Below, piece after piece: positions 17,901-26,302 of a stretch of 64,000 nucleotides of DNA. The first letter of the stretch is position 1, and each line of letters starts with the position of its first letter. The DNA is from Prevotella sp. GTDB taxonomy: Bacteria; Bacteroidota; Bacteroidia; Bacteroidales; Bacteroidaceae. The translations under genes were made by a program, and so were the position numbers. The notes under the pieces were generated by a model. The model was given only the letters and a program-made list of their open reading frames with translations. It ran no database searches and was not told where the DNA came from. Where the stretch lies: contig JAHHQW010000003.1 of the NCBI GenBank assembly GCA_020026195.1, positions 16,293-80,292 of the forward strand. The letters run 5' to 3'.

Positions 17901-18460
17901 GACAGTCCCGTCATGTATGCTATGAGCACCAGCCAGCGGTCACTATGAGGCTCGTCGGCATGGTCTTCCCACTTGAGTATCAGCCAGAATACGACAGCCG
18001 TGAATGCCGAAGAATAAGCATAAACCTCACCTTCTACGGCACTGAACCAGAATGTATCGCTGAATGTATATATGAGGGCACCCACCAGACCGGAACCTTC
18101 TATTGCTATAAGTTTGCCGGTAGTAAGTTCGCTCCAGTCCTTGAGCAACAGTTTACGTGCAAGGTGCGTGATAGTCCAGAATAAGAACATGATACACGTA
18201 GCACTCAGCAGGGCACTCAGGATATTCACCATCTTGGCAACCTGTGTCGGGTCGCTCACAAACTGTGAGAATAAATTAGCCGTGAGCATGAAGAAAGGTG
18301 CTCCAGGGGGATGTCCTACTTCCAGCTTATAGCCGGTAACGATAAATTCCGGACAGTCCCAGAAACTGGCCGTCGGTTCAATTGTAGAGCAATATACAAT
18401 GGCTGCGATGGCAAAGGCAATCCAACCGAATATGTTGTCTACCAATCTGTACTGTTTCAT
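14909..18460 (-). CDS. Large DUF2723 membrane protein (probable glycosyltransferase)
   Basis: The 1183-residue protein has a DUF2723 domain at its start (TASFWDCPEFIVTGYKLEVGHPPG), about 12 membrane helices over the first 650 residues, and a soluble C-terminal region with TPR-like helices (RRLFTSLASHLIEEGDTKRALEVL). The acidic residues after the first helix and the overall topology resemble GT-C glycosyltransferases such as protein O-mannosyltransferases. DUF2723 proteins have been proposed to act in Bacteroidota protein O-glycosylation; I state that from memory and with caution. It is the first gene of a unit continuing into the deacetylase and queG, and has a well-formed promoter. Confidence 0.88.
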   Translation of the reverse strand: MKQYRLVDNIFGWIAFAIAAIVYCSTIEPTASFWDCPEFIVTGYKLEVGHPPGAPFFMLTANLFSQFVSDPTQVAKMVNILSALLSATCIMFLFWTITHLARKLLLKDWSELTTGKLIAIEGSGLVGALIYTFSDTFWFSAVEGEVYAYSSAFTAVVFWLILKWEDHADEPHSDRWLVLIAYMTGLSIGVHLLNLLCVPAIVLVFYYRKFPNADLKGSLIALLISFALVTAILYGVIPGIITVGGWFELFFVNTLGFSFNTGLIIYILLLTATIVWAIYESFTAKNPKLENLSFLLSVAMLGIPFYGYGWSAFIIGLVVLVALWFVLNIKKEKKALVSSRIKNSILLSLLMIMIGYSSYALIVIRSAANPPMDQNSPEDIFTLGSYLSRDQYGYRPLLYGQTFNSEVALETNGNMCRPVVKQGAPIYQQKEKESEDEKDSYVVIHHKTNYQYAQNMFFPRMYDRKFADVYKQWMGEMSYSSVPYDRCGEMIDVQIPSQLDNIRFFLSYQCNFMYWRYFMWNFAGRQNDIQGNGEAEHGNWITGIPFIDNMMYGDQDKLPDDLKDNKGHNVFYCLPLLLGLIGLFWQTCRGNRGVKQFWVVFFLFFMTGLAIVIYLNQTPMQPRERDYAYAGSFYAFAIWCGLGVAAIIDMLKKKLKTEAVWLPAVISLLCLLVPIQMASQTWDDHDRSGRSTCRDFGSNYLMSMQEKGYPIIFTNGDNDTFPLWYCQEAEGLRTDARVCNLSYLQTDWYIDQMKRQAYDSPSLPISWKRLKYCTGVNEYIDIVPELKHDIMEAYKQSPDDAKRLFGEEPFELKNIINRWVLSNDKSMHVIPTDTIYLTVDKEAVKKSGMLLAEDSIPDKMVISLKNKGALYKGDLMILEMLANANWTRPIYVATTVGSDNYMNLGENFVQEGLANRITPFTTNKEGAKNFDTEKVYDNMMHKFKFGGLDKKGIYIDETIMRMCYTHRRLFTSLASHLIEEGDTKRALEVLKYSEKVLPEYNIPMTWISGADQMASAYYYAGDTKRAKEILNTLANTSSQYILYYITMSPSKFNISISDSMLNLKILMELIQKAHGFDGEFGKEMQKKVTDTITQIAASEHRENSRLFLTELAEYCRSVINYYSSMSDDMLRYNMGECIIDYNILGHTVEAAKKFDMELGASLQSWFEPFAKDFNERCSKIINM

Positions 18461-18505
18461 TTATTATATATTTTTGTTTTTATTCAATATTGACAAAATA
18501 TCATG

Positions 18506-18537
18506 CAAATATATTGCTATTTGATGGTTTAGCCAAA
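18506..18537 (-). promoter_or_regulatory. Bacteroidota promoter for the DUF2723-queG unit
   Basis: On the minus strand, a -33 TTTG (18534-18537) and a -7 TATATTTG (18506-18513) are separated by 20 bases, a near-perfect match to the phylum's housekeeping promoter. It lies 45 bases before the ATG at 18460. Confidence 0.8.
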
Positions 18538-18597
18538 AAAAAGCCTATATTTCTCCATTTTGCCGATGTTACCACATACCATTCTACTTTATTTCGC

Positions 18598-18605
18598 TAT
18601 CTTTG
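18598..18605 (+). promoter_or_regulatory. -7 promoter box for aguA-aguB
   Basis: TATCTTTG fits TAnnTTTG and ends 18 bases before the chosen aguA ATG at 18624. It overlaps an in-frame TTG at 18603, which therefore cannot be the start codon. Confidence 0.7.
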
Positions 18606-18623
18606 CACCATAAGTTTAGGATA

Positions 18624-19661
18624 ATGAACAATAATTATAAAGATATGATAATGCCTGCCGAATGGGAGCATCAGTGGGGTATACAGCTTACATGGCCTCA
18701 CCCTGCTACCGACTGGAATTACTGTATTGATGACATCTGCCGCACGTATGTCGAGATGGCTGATGTCATAACCAGACACGAACATCTGCTGATAGTAACG
18801 CCTGACATTGAGTTCGTTAACAAGCAGATAAGTACAAAACTTTCTCATCAGCAGATGGAAAACGTGGTGTTCTGCAAATGTCCCACCAACGATACGTGGG
18901 CACGCGACCATGGTTTCATCACCGTTGCTGGAAAAGATGGCCGTCAGCTTATAGACTTTAAGTTTAACGGCTGGGGTGAGAAGTTTGCTGCCGACAAGGA
19001 CACTCTCATCAACAGATGTCTTTACGACAATGGTCTGATAAAGGGTGGTTATAAGGACTGCAATGATTTTGTCCTTGAGGGAGGTTCAATCGAGAGTGAC
19101 GGTCGCGGAACAATCTTTACTACAAGTATGTGTCTGCTTGCACCGCATCGTAATCAGCCGATGACTAAGGAGGAGATAGAGGAACGTCTTAAGAGTGATC
19201 TCTGCGCCGAACGTGTAGTGTGGATAGATCATGGTTCGCTGATTGGTGACGACACCGACGGACACATTGACACCATCGTACGTACTGCTCCCGGTGATAC
19301 TCTTGTGTATGTAGGATGCGATGACGTAAACGATGAACAATATGAGGACTTCCGACAGATGGAGGAACAGATAAAGACATTCCGTACCGTAGAAGGCAAA
19401 CCTTATAAGCTCGTCCGTCTGCCCATGCCCGATGCCTGCGTAGAGGATGGCGAGCGTCTGCCTGCCACATACGCAAATTTCCTGATACTCAACGGAGCAG
19501 TAATAGTTCCTACATATAATCAGAAAGAGAAGGACGATGAGGCTATGCGTCTTCTTGCAGAAGTATTCCCCGGAAGAGAAATCATTGGCATTGACAGTCG
19601 TGTTATAATCCGTCAGCACGGTTCTGTTCACTGCTGTACAATGCAGTTTTTTGAAGATTAA
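18624..19661 (+). CDS. aguA: Agmatine deiminase
   Basis: Converts agmatine to N-carbamoylputrescine and ammonia; cytosolic, guanidino-group-modifying (PAD_porph) family. Visible are MPAEWEHQWGIQLTWPH near the start, TNDTWARDHGF, NGWGEKF, LEGGSIESDG and HGSLIGDDTDGHID. Near the end, HGSVHCCTMQ carries the nucleophile Cys337 (first of two adjacent cysteines). The usual end of the family reads GGNIHCIT-like, so the second Cys is a small oddity. An in-frame TTG at 18603 lies inside the promoter; ATG at 18624 is chosen, and ATG at 18645 or 18651 is possible. Confidence 0.95.
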   Translation: MNNNYKDMIMPAEWEHQWGIQLTWPHPATDWNYCIDDICRTYVEMADVITRHEHLLIVTPDIEFVNKQISTKLSHQQMENVVFCKCPTNDTWARDHGFITVAGKDGRQLIDFKFNGWGEKFAADKDTLINRCLYDNGLIKGGYKDCNDFVLEGGSIESDGRGTIFTTSMCLLAPHRNQPMTKEEIEERLKSDLCAERVVWIDHGSLIGDDTDGHIDTIVRTAPGDTLVYVGCDDVNDEQYEDFRQMEEQIKTFRTVEGKPYKLVRLPMPDACVEDGERLPATYANFLILNGAVIVPTYNQKEKDDEAMRLLAEVFPGREIIGIDSRVIIRQHGSVHCCTMQFFED

Positions 19662-19676
19662 TAATTAGGATTCATT

Positions 19677-20561
19677 ATGGATAAGATAAAGGCAGGACTT
19701 TTACAGCTTAAGATTTCAGAGGATGTAGAAGCCAATAAAAAGAAAATAGGCGAGCAGATAAAGGCTCTTGCCGCACAGGGTGCGGATATCGTTATATTGC
19801 AGGAACTGCATAACACACCTTATTTCTGTCAGTCAGAAGATGTTGATCTCTTTGACCTTGCAGAGCCAATTCCCGGTCCTTCGACAGAGTATTATGGTCG
19901 TCTGGCAAAGGAGAACAATGTAGTAATCATAACATCACTTTTCGAGCGTCGTGCTGCCGGACTGTATCACAATACGGCAGTAGTGTTGGAACGTGACGGA
20001 AGCATAGCAGGTAAGTATCGTAAGATGCATATTCCAGATGATCCTGCATATTACGAGAAATTCTATTTCACTCCCGGCGACATCGGTTTCAAGCCCATCG
20101 ACACATCAGTCGGTCGTATCGGACTGCTTGTATGCTGGGATCAGTGGTATCCTGAGGCAGCACGTCTGATGGCCCTTCAGGGAGCAGACTTCCTCGTTTA
20201 TCCCACTGCAATAGGATATGCACTTAATGACACACCCGAAGAACAGCAGCGTCAGCGTGAGGCGTGGACAACAGTGATGCGCGGTCATGCCGTAGCTAAT
20301 GGAATGCCTGTCATAGCAGTAAACCGTACAGGTTTCGAGCCGGACCATACCGGTGTTACAGAAGGTATTCAGTTCTGGGGAAGCAGTTTCGTTGTAGGTC
20401 CTCAGGGAGAATTTATCTATCGTGCTTCTGAAGATAACGAAGAAGCTAAGATAGTAGAGATAGACCTTAAGCACAGCGAGCAGGTTCGTCGTTGGTGGCC
20501 GTTCCTCCGTGACCGCCGTATAGACAAGTACGGAGATATTCTTAAGAGATTTATAGATTAA
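19677..20561 (+). CDS. aguB: N-carbamoylputrescine amidase
   Basis: Nitrilase-superfamily enzyme that turns N-carbamoylputrescine into putrescine, the step after agmatine deiminase. The 294 residues contain the catalytic triad Glu43 (VILQELHNTPYF), Lys116 (GKYRKMHIP) and Cys153 (VCWDQWYPEAAR). It starts 15 bases after aguA and ends at a strong terminator. The two genes form a rightward island between leftward operons. Confidence 0.96.
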   Translation: MDKIKAGLLQLKISEDVEANKKKIGEQIKALAAQGADIVILQELHNTPYFCQSEDVDLFDLAEPIPGPSTEYYGRLAKENNVVIITSLFERRAAGLYHNTAVVLERDGSIAGKYRKMHIPDDPAYYEKFYFTPGDIGFKPIDTSVGRIGLLVCWDQWYPEAARLMALQGADFLVYPTAIGYALNDTPEEQQRQREAWTTVMRGHAVANGMPVIAVNRTGFEPDHTGVTEGIQFWGSSFVVGPQGEFIYRASEDNEEAKIVEIDLKHSEQVRRWWPFLRDRRIDKYGDILKRFID

Positions 20562-20579
20562 TATAGAGTGATAAAACAT

Positions 20580-20617
20580 ATACAGCCGGAGATGATGAGT
20601 CCCCGGCTGTATTCGTT
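20580..20617. terminator. Bidirectional terminator between aguB and the zinc-ribbon gene
   Basis: A 10-bp stem ATACAGCCGG (20580-20589) with CCGGCTGTAT (20603-20612) sits between the convergent aguB and zinc-ribbon genes. A T-rich stretch follows on the plus strand and an A-rich one precedes it, so it can serve both directions. Confidence 0.8.
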
Positions 20618-20633
20618 TTATATAATCTGTGTA

Positions 20634-20927
20634 TCAGTCCCAGAATTCATGCTCTCCGGTATATAACATCAGACCGCTGCATTTAGGACAAGTCTTTTTG
20701 TTCCACAGACGGATGTCCATGCTTCCGCACTGGGGGCATAAACGACCGGCTTCGCTGTTGAACGAAGGAGCAACGTCACCGATTATTCCGCCTACGACTA
20801 AGTTCTGTATTGTCTTGCAGTCAGGACATACCACAGGCGTTATCTGCTGACCGAAGAAACCGCGTCCTTCGTATATTTCGGCAGAATAACCGCAGTCCTT
20901 ACAAACATATTTCTTTTTCTGTGACAT
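20634..20927 (-). CDS. Small zinc-ribbon protein
   Basis: The 97-residue protein has four CxxC pairs: CKDC, CPDC, CPQC and CPKC. These should bind two zinc ions as rubredoxin-like ribbons, and the tail is LMLYTGEHEFWD. It has no signal peptide or membrane helix. Its ATG overlaps the stop of the upstream glycosyltransferase by one base (TAATG), so it is translated with the glycosyltransferase operon. The function is unknown; a nucleic-acid or protein-binding ribbon is a guess. Confidence 0.8.
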   Translation of the reverse strand: MSQKKKYVCKDCGYSAEIYEGRGFFGQQITPVVCPDCKTIQNLVVGGIIGDVAPSFNSEAGRLCPQCGSMDIRLWNKKTCPKCSGLMLYTGEHEFWD

Positions 20928-22021
20928 TATAGTATATCCTTATAAAGTTGTTCGTATTGTCTGGCAACCTTCATGAAATCATGATGCCTGCGTACATATC
21001 TGATGCTGTCGCGTTTCAGCTGCGGAATACGTTCCGGATGAAGTACCAGCTGTTCGAGTTCGTGATAAACACTCTCGTATGTAGGTTTAACATTAATTAT
21101 CGGTCGCAGTTCTTTTTCGTTGATTATCTCATAGTTACCATCCTCTCCGCCACCGATGCATATAAGTCCCTTTGACATTCCTAACAGAGGATTCATCGAA
21201 GGCGTGTAACTGTAAAGTTGGTCGAGGATAGCATCCGAACCATTCATCATACGGCTGTATTCCTCGAACGGAACATTCTCAGCCTTTACAAGTTCCATCC
21301 TGTCGGGATATTTAGAAAGAACATCCTTTGCAGCCGCATACATTATGTCAGTACCCTTGTATTCGCTACGCGATTTCTGAATACCAATGAAAATCTTAAC
21401 CTTTTCGGGAATGCTGAATTCAGTAGAGACGTCAGGACATTCAATAGGAAAAGGAATGAAATGCGTCTTGTTCGGAAATATCGGACGGTAACACACATCA
21501 TATTCGTACAGTCCCGTGACAATGCCGTCACAGTCCTCGGCAATAAGTCTGTTAAGTCTCTCCTTTGCCGTACCTAACCAGTCGGCGCGTTCTTTCTCCG
21601 CATCAGCATTATGTCGCACCTCATTGCCAAAGTTGAAATCACTGTATTCTAAAGGCTTGTCGAAAGTATTAGTGTGAACGAGATAATAATCCATGCCGAA
21701 AGCACTGAGTATTACCTTTCTGTTATGCTTACGTAAGAAATCATAAATAGGAAAAATCTTCTCAGCCTTAAGTTCAAAGAACAGAGGATTGATAAGCTGC
21801 ACGATGTCATATCCGCACATACGGGGCAGATTGGCAATGAGTTTTGCCATATACCACATTCCGCCAAATTTAGAATACCCGCGTACCAACGATATGTCAC
21901 GTGGATAATTCTTCCAGTAATCCCCGTTCGATACCACGGTAACCCTGTGTCCTAAAGCCTTAAGACCACGGGCCAGCGTAGCATGTACGTTACTGTATTC
22001 GCCTATGAGCAGAATCTTCAT
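20927..22021 (-). CDS. GT-B type glycosyltransferase
   Basis: The 364 residues begin with MKILLIGEYSNVHATLARGL, the nucleotide-sugar GT-B style start of the GT4-like group. They continue with a central IPEKVKIFIGIQKSRSEYKGTD segment and a donor-site-like region, LLGMSKGLICIGGGEDGNYEI. It is cytosolic and probably adds a sugar during surface-glycan assembly. The substrate cannot be told from sequence. It lies 5 bases after the upstream GT2 gene. Confidence 0.82.
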   Translation of the reverse strand: MKILLIGEYSNVHATLARGLKALGHRVTVVSNGDYWKNYPRDISLVRGYSKFGGMWYMAKLIANLPRMCGYDIVQLINPLFFELKAEKIFPIYDFLRKHNRKVILSAFGMDYYLVHTNTFDKPLEYSDFNFGNEVRHNADAEKERADWLGTAKERLNRLIAEDCDGIVTGLYEYDVCYRPIFPNKTHFIPFPIECPDVSTEFSIPEKVKIFIGIQKSRSEYKGTDIMYAAAKDVLSKYPDRMELVKAENVPFEEYSRMMNGSDAILDQLYSYTPSMNPLLGMSKGLICIGGGEDGNYEIINEKELRPIINVKPTYESVYHELEQLVLHPERIPQLKRDSIRYVRRHHDFMKVARQYEQLYKDIL

Positions 22022-22026
22022 ACGCC

Positions 22027-23016
22027 TTACATATATTTCTTCATTATCGGCAGCGTGTTAAGCATCATTCTGCGTCCCATACTGCTGTTGGCAATCTTAC
22101 GGAACCAGTTATATTTCTTGGTATAGTTGCGGTCGGGCAGAGGGAACAGACCATATCCCTTAAGACGTTCAATTCTTCTTTCAAGCTGATGCAGCGAGCG
22201 AGTCTGCACCATCGTATTATAGATATAGTCCATTGTGAGCTGTGCCACACGGCGTTCCAGTGCACGACGGTCATCGGCAGGCTGTCCGTTGATCTTATTT
22301 TTAAGATTAAGAAGAATGAGCTCCACGTCGTTAAGACGTTTCAGGATAGACCTTCTGTCAGCAGCCGTAGTGATGGAGTTCTCTCTCTTTACGTAGATGT
22401 AAGCCTTTGCGTCGGTGCGAATCATATTCTCCACACGCAGCAGCAGCTGAGGAGTAAAGTTCTCGTCTTCGTGATAGAAACCGACGGGGAACCTCAGGTT
22501 GCCTAATATTTTGCGTTTGAAGATATATCCGCATGCCATTATCTGTAAGTTGTGGTTGCTCATGTATTCGCTTCCCGTCATGAATTCGCTGTCCTTGAAT
22601 TCTATCATCGGTACTTCCTTACGCGAAGCATCAAACATAACCAGTTCTGGTTTCATGAACCTTACTATGTCAAGACAGTGTTCGTAGGAAGTCTTGGAAA
22701 GGAAATCGTCAGAGTCAAGAAACTGGATGTAATCTCCCGCAGCCATACGTATGCCCATGTTACGCGCATCGCTAAGACCGCCGTTACGTTTCCTGATATA
22801 TATTATGTCGTCGCGATAAAGCAGCAGGTTACCTATGGCAGGCTCCTGCGAGCCGTCATCAACGATTATAATCTCCCTTTCGCTGGCAGAAAGAGACAGT
22901 TCGGTAACACTGTCCACACATTTCTGTAACAGCTCGGCAGGAGTGTTGAAGCACGGAATGATGAAACTTACCAACGGCTTTTCTATTTCCTTTTCAATGA
23001 GTTTATCAGTCTGCAT
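22027..23016 (-). CDS. Family 2 glycosyltransferase
   Basis: GT-A fold enzyme of 329 residues with the GT2 start PLVSFIIPCFNTPAELLQKCVDSV, the nucleotide-binding IIIVDDGSQEP, NGGLSDARNMGI and the metal-binding D-x-D region FLDSDDF. There are no membrane helices. The first 34 coding bases overlap the end of the preceding GT2 gene, so the two are translated together. It probably takes part in the same capsule, LPS or glycoprotein glycan pathway. Confidence 0.9.
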   Translation of the reverse strand: MQTDKLIEKEIEKPLVSFIIPCFNTPAELLQKCVDSVTELSLSASEREIIIVDDGSQEPAIGNLLLYRDDIIYIRKRNGGLSDARNMGIRMAAGDYIQFLDSDDFLSKTSYEHCLDIVRFMKPELVMFDASRKEVPMIEFKDSEFMTGSEYMSNHNLQIMACGYIFKRKILGNLRFPVGFYHEDENFTPQLLLRVENMIRTDAKAYIYVKRENSITTAADRRSILKRLNDVELILLNLKNKINGQPADDRRALERRVAQLTMDYIYNTMVQTRSLHQLERRIERLKGYGLFPLPDRNYTKKYNWFRKIANSSMGRRMMLNTLPIMKKYM

Positions 23017-23918
23017 AGTATGTTTAAGTTAGATATCTTAATGATTAAACATTTTATCTTAGATACTTTGGGAACGTCGGCGGCACGCAGATATTGTATT
23101 ATCTCACTTCCTATTTTTATCTTCGGCAGCGTAATCCTGCATCCGTCATATTCGTATGTCTGTATCTGAGTGTTTACGATGTGCATGTAATAGCGCAACA
23201 GTTCTACGCCTTGTGGCAGGTCTAAGATTCGTAAAGCCTCGATGTGTGCGTCGAGAAGCATCTTAAACTGTCTTCCGCCCGCCGTGTTAGTTATACCGCA
23301 GTCGTTCATGCAGTAGTAATACAGTCCCTTGCTGCATGTTGCCGTACATTTCGCCTTTTTAAGCAGCAGAGGAAGAGTCCACGCATCCTCGAACACCTTG
23401 CCTTCTGGATATCTTACATCGTCGAATAACGACATTCTGTAGAATTTGTTCCATGCATAAGTGTGCGCATAGGCACGGCCGTTGAGCCAGTAGTTCTGAG
23501 CACTGTTGTATTCCGTATCGTTGAAGGAAAGAAGATGTTGCTTTGAAGAACCATAGAATTCCATAACGGGATATTCCAGTATGTCGTACTCCTTATGTTT
23601 TTCAAGGATACCCAGTATCTCATTATAAGAACCCTTCTCCACGTAGTCGTCAGAGTCTGCGAATGTTATGTAATCACATTCAGCCACTGCTATTCCGGCA
23701 TTACGCGCACTGCTAAGACCTCCGTTCTCCTTATGTATCACCCTGATGCATTCGTACTTCTTAGCAAGGTCCTCGCAAATCTCCGGACATCTGTCTGGTG
23801 ATCCGTCGTCCACGAGTATTATCTCCATCCCCGGCACGTCCTGTCGTACGATGCTTTCCACGCACCGCACTAACGAATTTTCCACTTTATATACCGGTAT
23901 GACGACACTCAGTTTCAT
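22983..23918 (-). CDS. Family 2 glycosyltransferase, first gene of the operon
   Basis: GT-A fold enzyme of 311 residues: MKLSVVIPVYKVENSLVRCV, IILVDDGSPDRC, ENGGLSSARNAGI and FADSDDYV are the classic GT2 motifs. The ATG is only 5 bases after the promoter's -7 box, so the mRNA would have almost no leader. It resembles the next gene in the first half, suggesting an old duplication or parallel recruitment. Confidence 0.9.
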   Translation of the reverse strand: MKLSVVIPVYKVENSLVRCVESIVRQDVPGMEIILVDDGSPDRCPEICEDLAKKYECIRVIHKENGGLSSARNAGIAVAECDYITFADSDDYVEKGSYNEILGILEKHKEYDILEYPVMEFYGSSKQHLLSFNDTEYNSAQNYWLNGRAYAHTYAWNKFYRMSLFDDVRYPEGKVFEDAWTLPLLLKKAKCTATCSKGLYYYCMNDCGITNTAGGRQFKMLLDAHIEALRILDLPQGVELLRYYMHIVNTQIQTYEYDGCRITLPKIKIGSEIIQYLRAADVPKVSKIKCLIIKISNLNILCRLINSLKRK

Positions 23919-23923
23919 ATCTG

Positions 23924-23931
23924 CAAAGATA
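23924..23931 (-). promoter_or_regulatory. -7 box of a nearly leaderless glycosyltransferase transcript
   Basis: TATCTTTG on the minus strand fits TAnnTTTG and is only 5 bases from the ATG at 23918. The start is well fixed by the GT2 family pattern, so transcription would begin at or just before the start codon. Confidence 0.55.
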
Positions 23932-23975
23932 TAAATTATTTATGATAACAATATAGTTAATATTATATATCATTT

Positions 23976-23991
23976 AACGGAATATTCCGTT
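23976..23991. terminator. Palindromic hairpin downstream of the symporter gene
   Basis: AACGGAATATTCCGTT is a 16-base perfect palindrome followed by TTTTG on the plus strand only. It could end leftward transcription from the symporter gene, but the T-run is on the wrong side for that, so the call is weak. Confidence 0.3.
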
Positions 23992-24065
23992 TTTGTTTAG
24001 CTATAATAATTTTTTTGTTTTTCAAGTTGAATTTGTCCCTGCTGTTTTAAGACGTAGATATAATA

Positions 24066-25493
24066 TTATGCTCTTTTGTTATTCTGTCTTAAAAGATATA
24101 ATCCTGCGAAGGTAATCATTCCATTAAGCAGTAGCAGTTCGTAACCGAAACGATAGCCGGTGTACTGTGCCGTCAGGGTGTCGATGAGATAAATTAATAT
24201 CGGAGATGCCACGCATACATAAGGAACGTATTTGTCTTTCACACTGCGTCTGGTGAGAAGTCCGTAGGCAAACAGACCGAGCAGCGGACCATAAGTATAG
24301 CTGCACAGAATGTATATTGCATCAATTACGCTTGTGGAGTTCACAGCGCCGAACAACAATATAAATACAGTGAATATAAGTGCGATGACGGCATGAGCAC
24401 GCTTACGGAATTTAACGTCATGTTCCCTGTGGCAGATGTCTACACAGAAACTTGTAGTCAGTGCTGTAAGGGCAGAGTCGGCACTGCTGAACGAAGCCGC
24501 CATCACGCCAATCGTAAACAATACCAGTACGACATTACCTAAGCTGCCCGTTGCGGCAAACATAGGCAGCATATCGTCGCTGTTGGCAGGAAGATCTATT
24601 CCCTGCTGCTGTGATAACATCACCAGCAGAACACCTAAAGCAAGGAACAACAGGTTGGCAGGGATAAAAGCAAACCCATAAGTACACATATCCTTCTGAG
24701 CCTCGCGGAGTGTCTTGCAGGTAAGATTCTTCTGCATCATGTCCTGATCCAGACCAGTCATTACGATTACTACGAAGATACCGCTTAGAAACTGTTTCCA
24801 GAAATATTGTTTAGACATCACGTCGTCAAAGACGAATATACGGCTCATGTCCGAATTACAGACAGCCGTTACAGCCTCAGATACCGACATGTCGAGTTCG
24901 CTGATTACCTTATACGTAATGAGAATCAGTGCAACAAACATACATGTAGTCTGAAACGTATCTGTCCATACCAAAGTCTTTATGCCTCCGCGACGAGTGT
25001 ACAGCCATATAAGGAACACCATGACAACAACGGTAAACCAGAACGGAATGCCGTAATTATCTAATACGAAGTGCTGTAGAATGATACATGCCACATAGAA
25101 CCGCACCGCCGCTCCCGTCATCTTAGACAAGATAAAGAACGAAGCCCCCGTGGTGTACGACCGCCGTCCTAAACGCTGGTCGATATAAGAATATATCGTA
25201 GTGAGTTTCAGTCGGTAATACACAGGTAGCAGAACGAATGCCACCGCAAAATAACCGAACACGAAACCGATGCACATCTGTATGTACGTCATCTGAATAC
25301 CCGTTACCATTCCTGGAACAGAAACAAACGACACACCCGATATAGATGCACCAATCATGCCGAACGCCACCATGTACCACGGTGACTTACGACCGGCATT
25401 AAAGAAAGTTTTATTGTCAGAATTATTACCTGTTACTCTGCTGAACACCATCAGTACAGCAAAGTAACAGATTATGGTTATGAGCATTAACAT
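24066..25493 (-). CDS. Sodium:solute symporter family protein
   Basis: The 475 residues form about 13 membrane helices of the SSS (LeuT-fold) family in the inner membrane. Markers include NAGRKSPWYMVAFGMIGASISGVSFVSVPG near the start and FTIGVMAASFSSADSALTALTTSFCVDI in the later part, where the Na+-site serines lie. The solute is unknown. The start overlaps the rsmA end by 7 bases, so it is probably the last gene of the rsfS-ftsH-cdsA-rsmA unit. Confidence 0.9.
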   Translation of the reverse strand: MLMLITIICYFAVLMVFSRVTGNNSDNKTFFNAGRKSPWYMVAFGMIGASISGVSFVSVPGMVTGIQMTYIQMCIGFVFGYFAVAFVLLPVYYRLKLTTIYSYIDQRLGRRSYTTGASFFILSKMTGAAVRFYVACIILQHFVLDNYGIPFWFTVVVMVFLIWLYTRRGGIKTLVWTDTFQTTCMFVALILITYKVISELDMSVSEAVTAVCNSDMSRIFVFDDVMSKQYFWKQFLSGIFVVIVMTGLDQDMMQKNLTCKTLREAQKDMCTYGFAFIPANLLFLALGVLLVMLSQQQGIDLPANSDDMLPMFAATGSLGNVVLVLFTIGVMAASFSSADSALTALTTSFCVDICHREHDVKFRKRAHAVIALIFTVFILLFGAVNSTSVIDAIYILCSYTYGPLLGLFAYGLLTRRSVKDKYVPYVCVASPILIYLIDTLTAQYTGYRFGYELLLLNGMITFAGLYLLRQNNKRA

Positions 25494-26299
25494 TGCTCGT
25501 TGTTTTCAATAGCTGAGGCTACCATGTTGGTAAGTCCCACGAAGTCGGCAATAGACAGCTGTTCGGGACGCTTGGTCATAATGTCCTGTGCAAAGAATTC
25601 TGCCGGAGGCATCTGAGCACCAGAGAACAACTGCTTCATACTTACACGTAACATCTTACGGCGCTGTCCGAAAACAGTCTTTACCACACGCTTAAATAGT
25701 TTCTCGTCGCAACCCAGGTCAGTCACTTCGTTACGGCGCATTATGATCACGGCACTCTTAACCTTTGGAGGAGGATTGAACACACCCTCGCTTACGGTAA
25801 AACAATACTCCACGTTATACCATGCCTGAATCAGGACACTCAGAATACCATACTGCTTGTTACCCGGAGCAGCAGCCATACGCTGAGCCACTTCGCGCTG
25901 AATCATACCCGTACAGCAGGGAATAAGATCCTTGTTATCGAGCATCTTAAAGAATATCTGCGAAGAAATGTCATAAGGATAATTGCCCGTAAGCACAAAC
26001 TGACGGTCGTCGAATATCTTAGTTAGATCCATGCGCAGGAAATCCTCTCCGAGAATATTTCCCACCAGAGAAGGAAAATGCGACGTAAGATATTCCACCG
26101 ATTCACGGTCAATCTCCACAACCTTAAATTCACGGTCCTTTTTAAGAATATACTGCGTCATGACGCCCATTCCGGGACCAACTTCGAGTACAGGAATGTC
26201 AGGACACGCATCCACGGTGTCGGCAATACGCTCCGCAACACTCAGGTCAGTAAGAAAATGCTGACCGAGGTTTTTCTTAGGTCTTACTTTATCTATCAT
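25487..26299 (-). CDS. rsmA: 16S rRNA A1518/A1519 dimethyltransferase RsmA (KsgA)
   Basis: Dimethylates two adjacent adenines in the 3' hairpin of 16S rRNA during small-subunit maturation. The 270 residues show KKNLGQHFLTD, the SAM motif EVGPGMGVMT, the catalytic NYPYDISSQIF (NLPY in most homologues) and the C-terminal FGQRRKMLRVSMK. It starts 3 bases after the cdsA stop. Confidence 0.97.
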   Translation of the reverse strand: MIDKVRPKKNLGQHFLTDLSVAERIADTVDACPDIPVLEVGPGMGVMTQYILKKDREFKVVEIDRESVEYLTSHFPSLVGNILGEDFLRMDLTKIFDDRQFVLTGNYPYDISSQIFFKMLDNKDLIPCCTGMIQREVAQRMAAAPGNKQYGILSVLIQAWYNVEYCFTVSEGVFNPPPKVKSAVIIMRRNEVTDLGCDEKLFKRVVKTVFGQRRKMLRVSMKQLFSGAQMPPAEFFAQDIMTKRPEQLSIADFVGLTNMVASAIENNEQC

Positions 26300-26302
26300 T
26301 CT

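Noticed and set aside
18603..18623. TTG start giving a longer aguA
   Set aside because: The TTG is part of the -7 box TATCTTTG, so it cannot be in the transcript.
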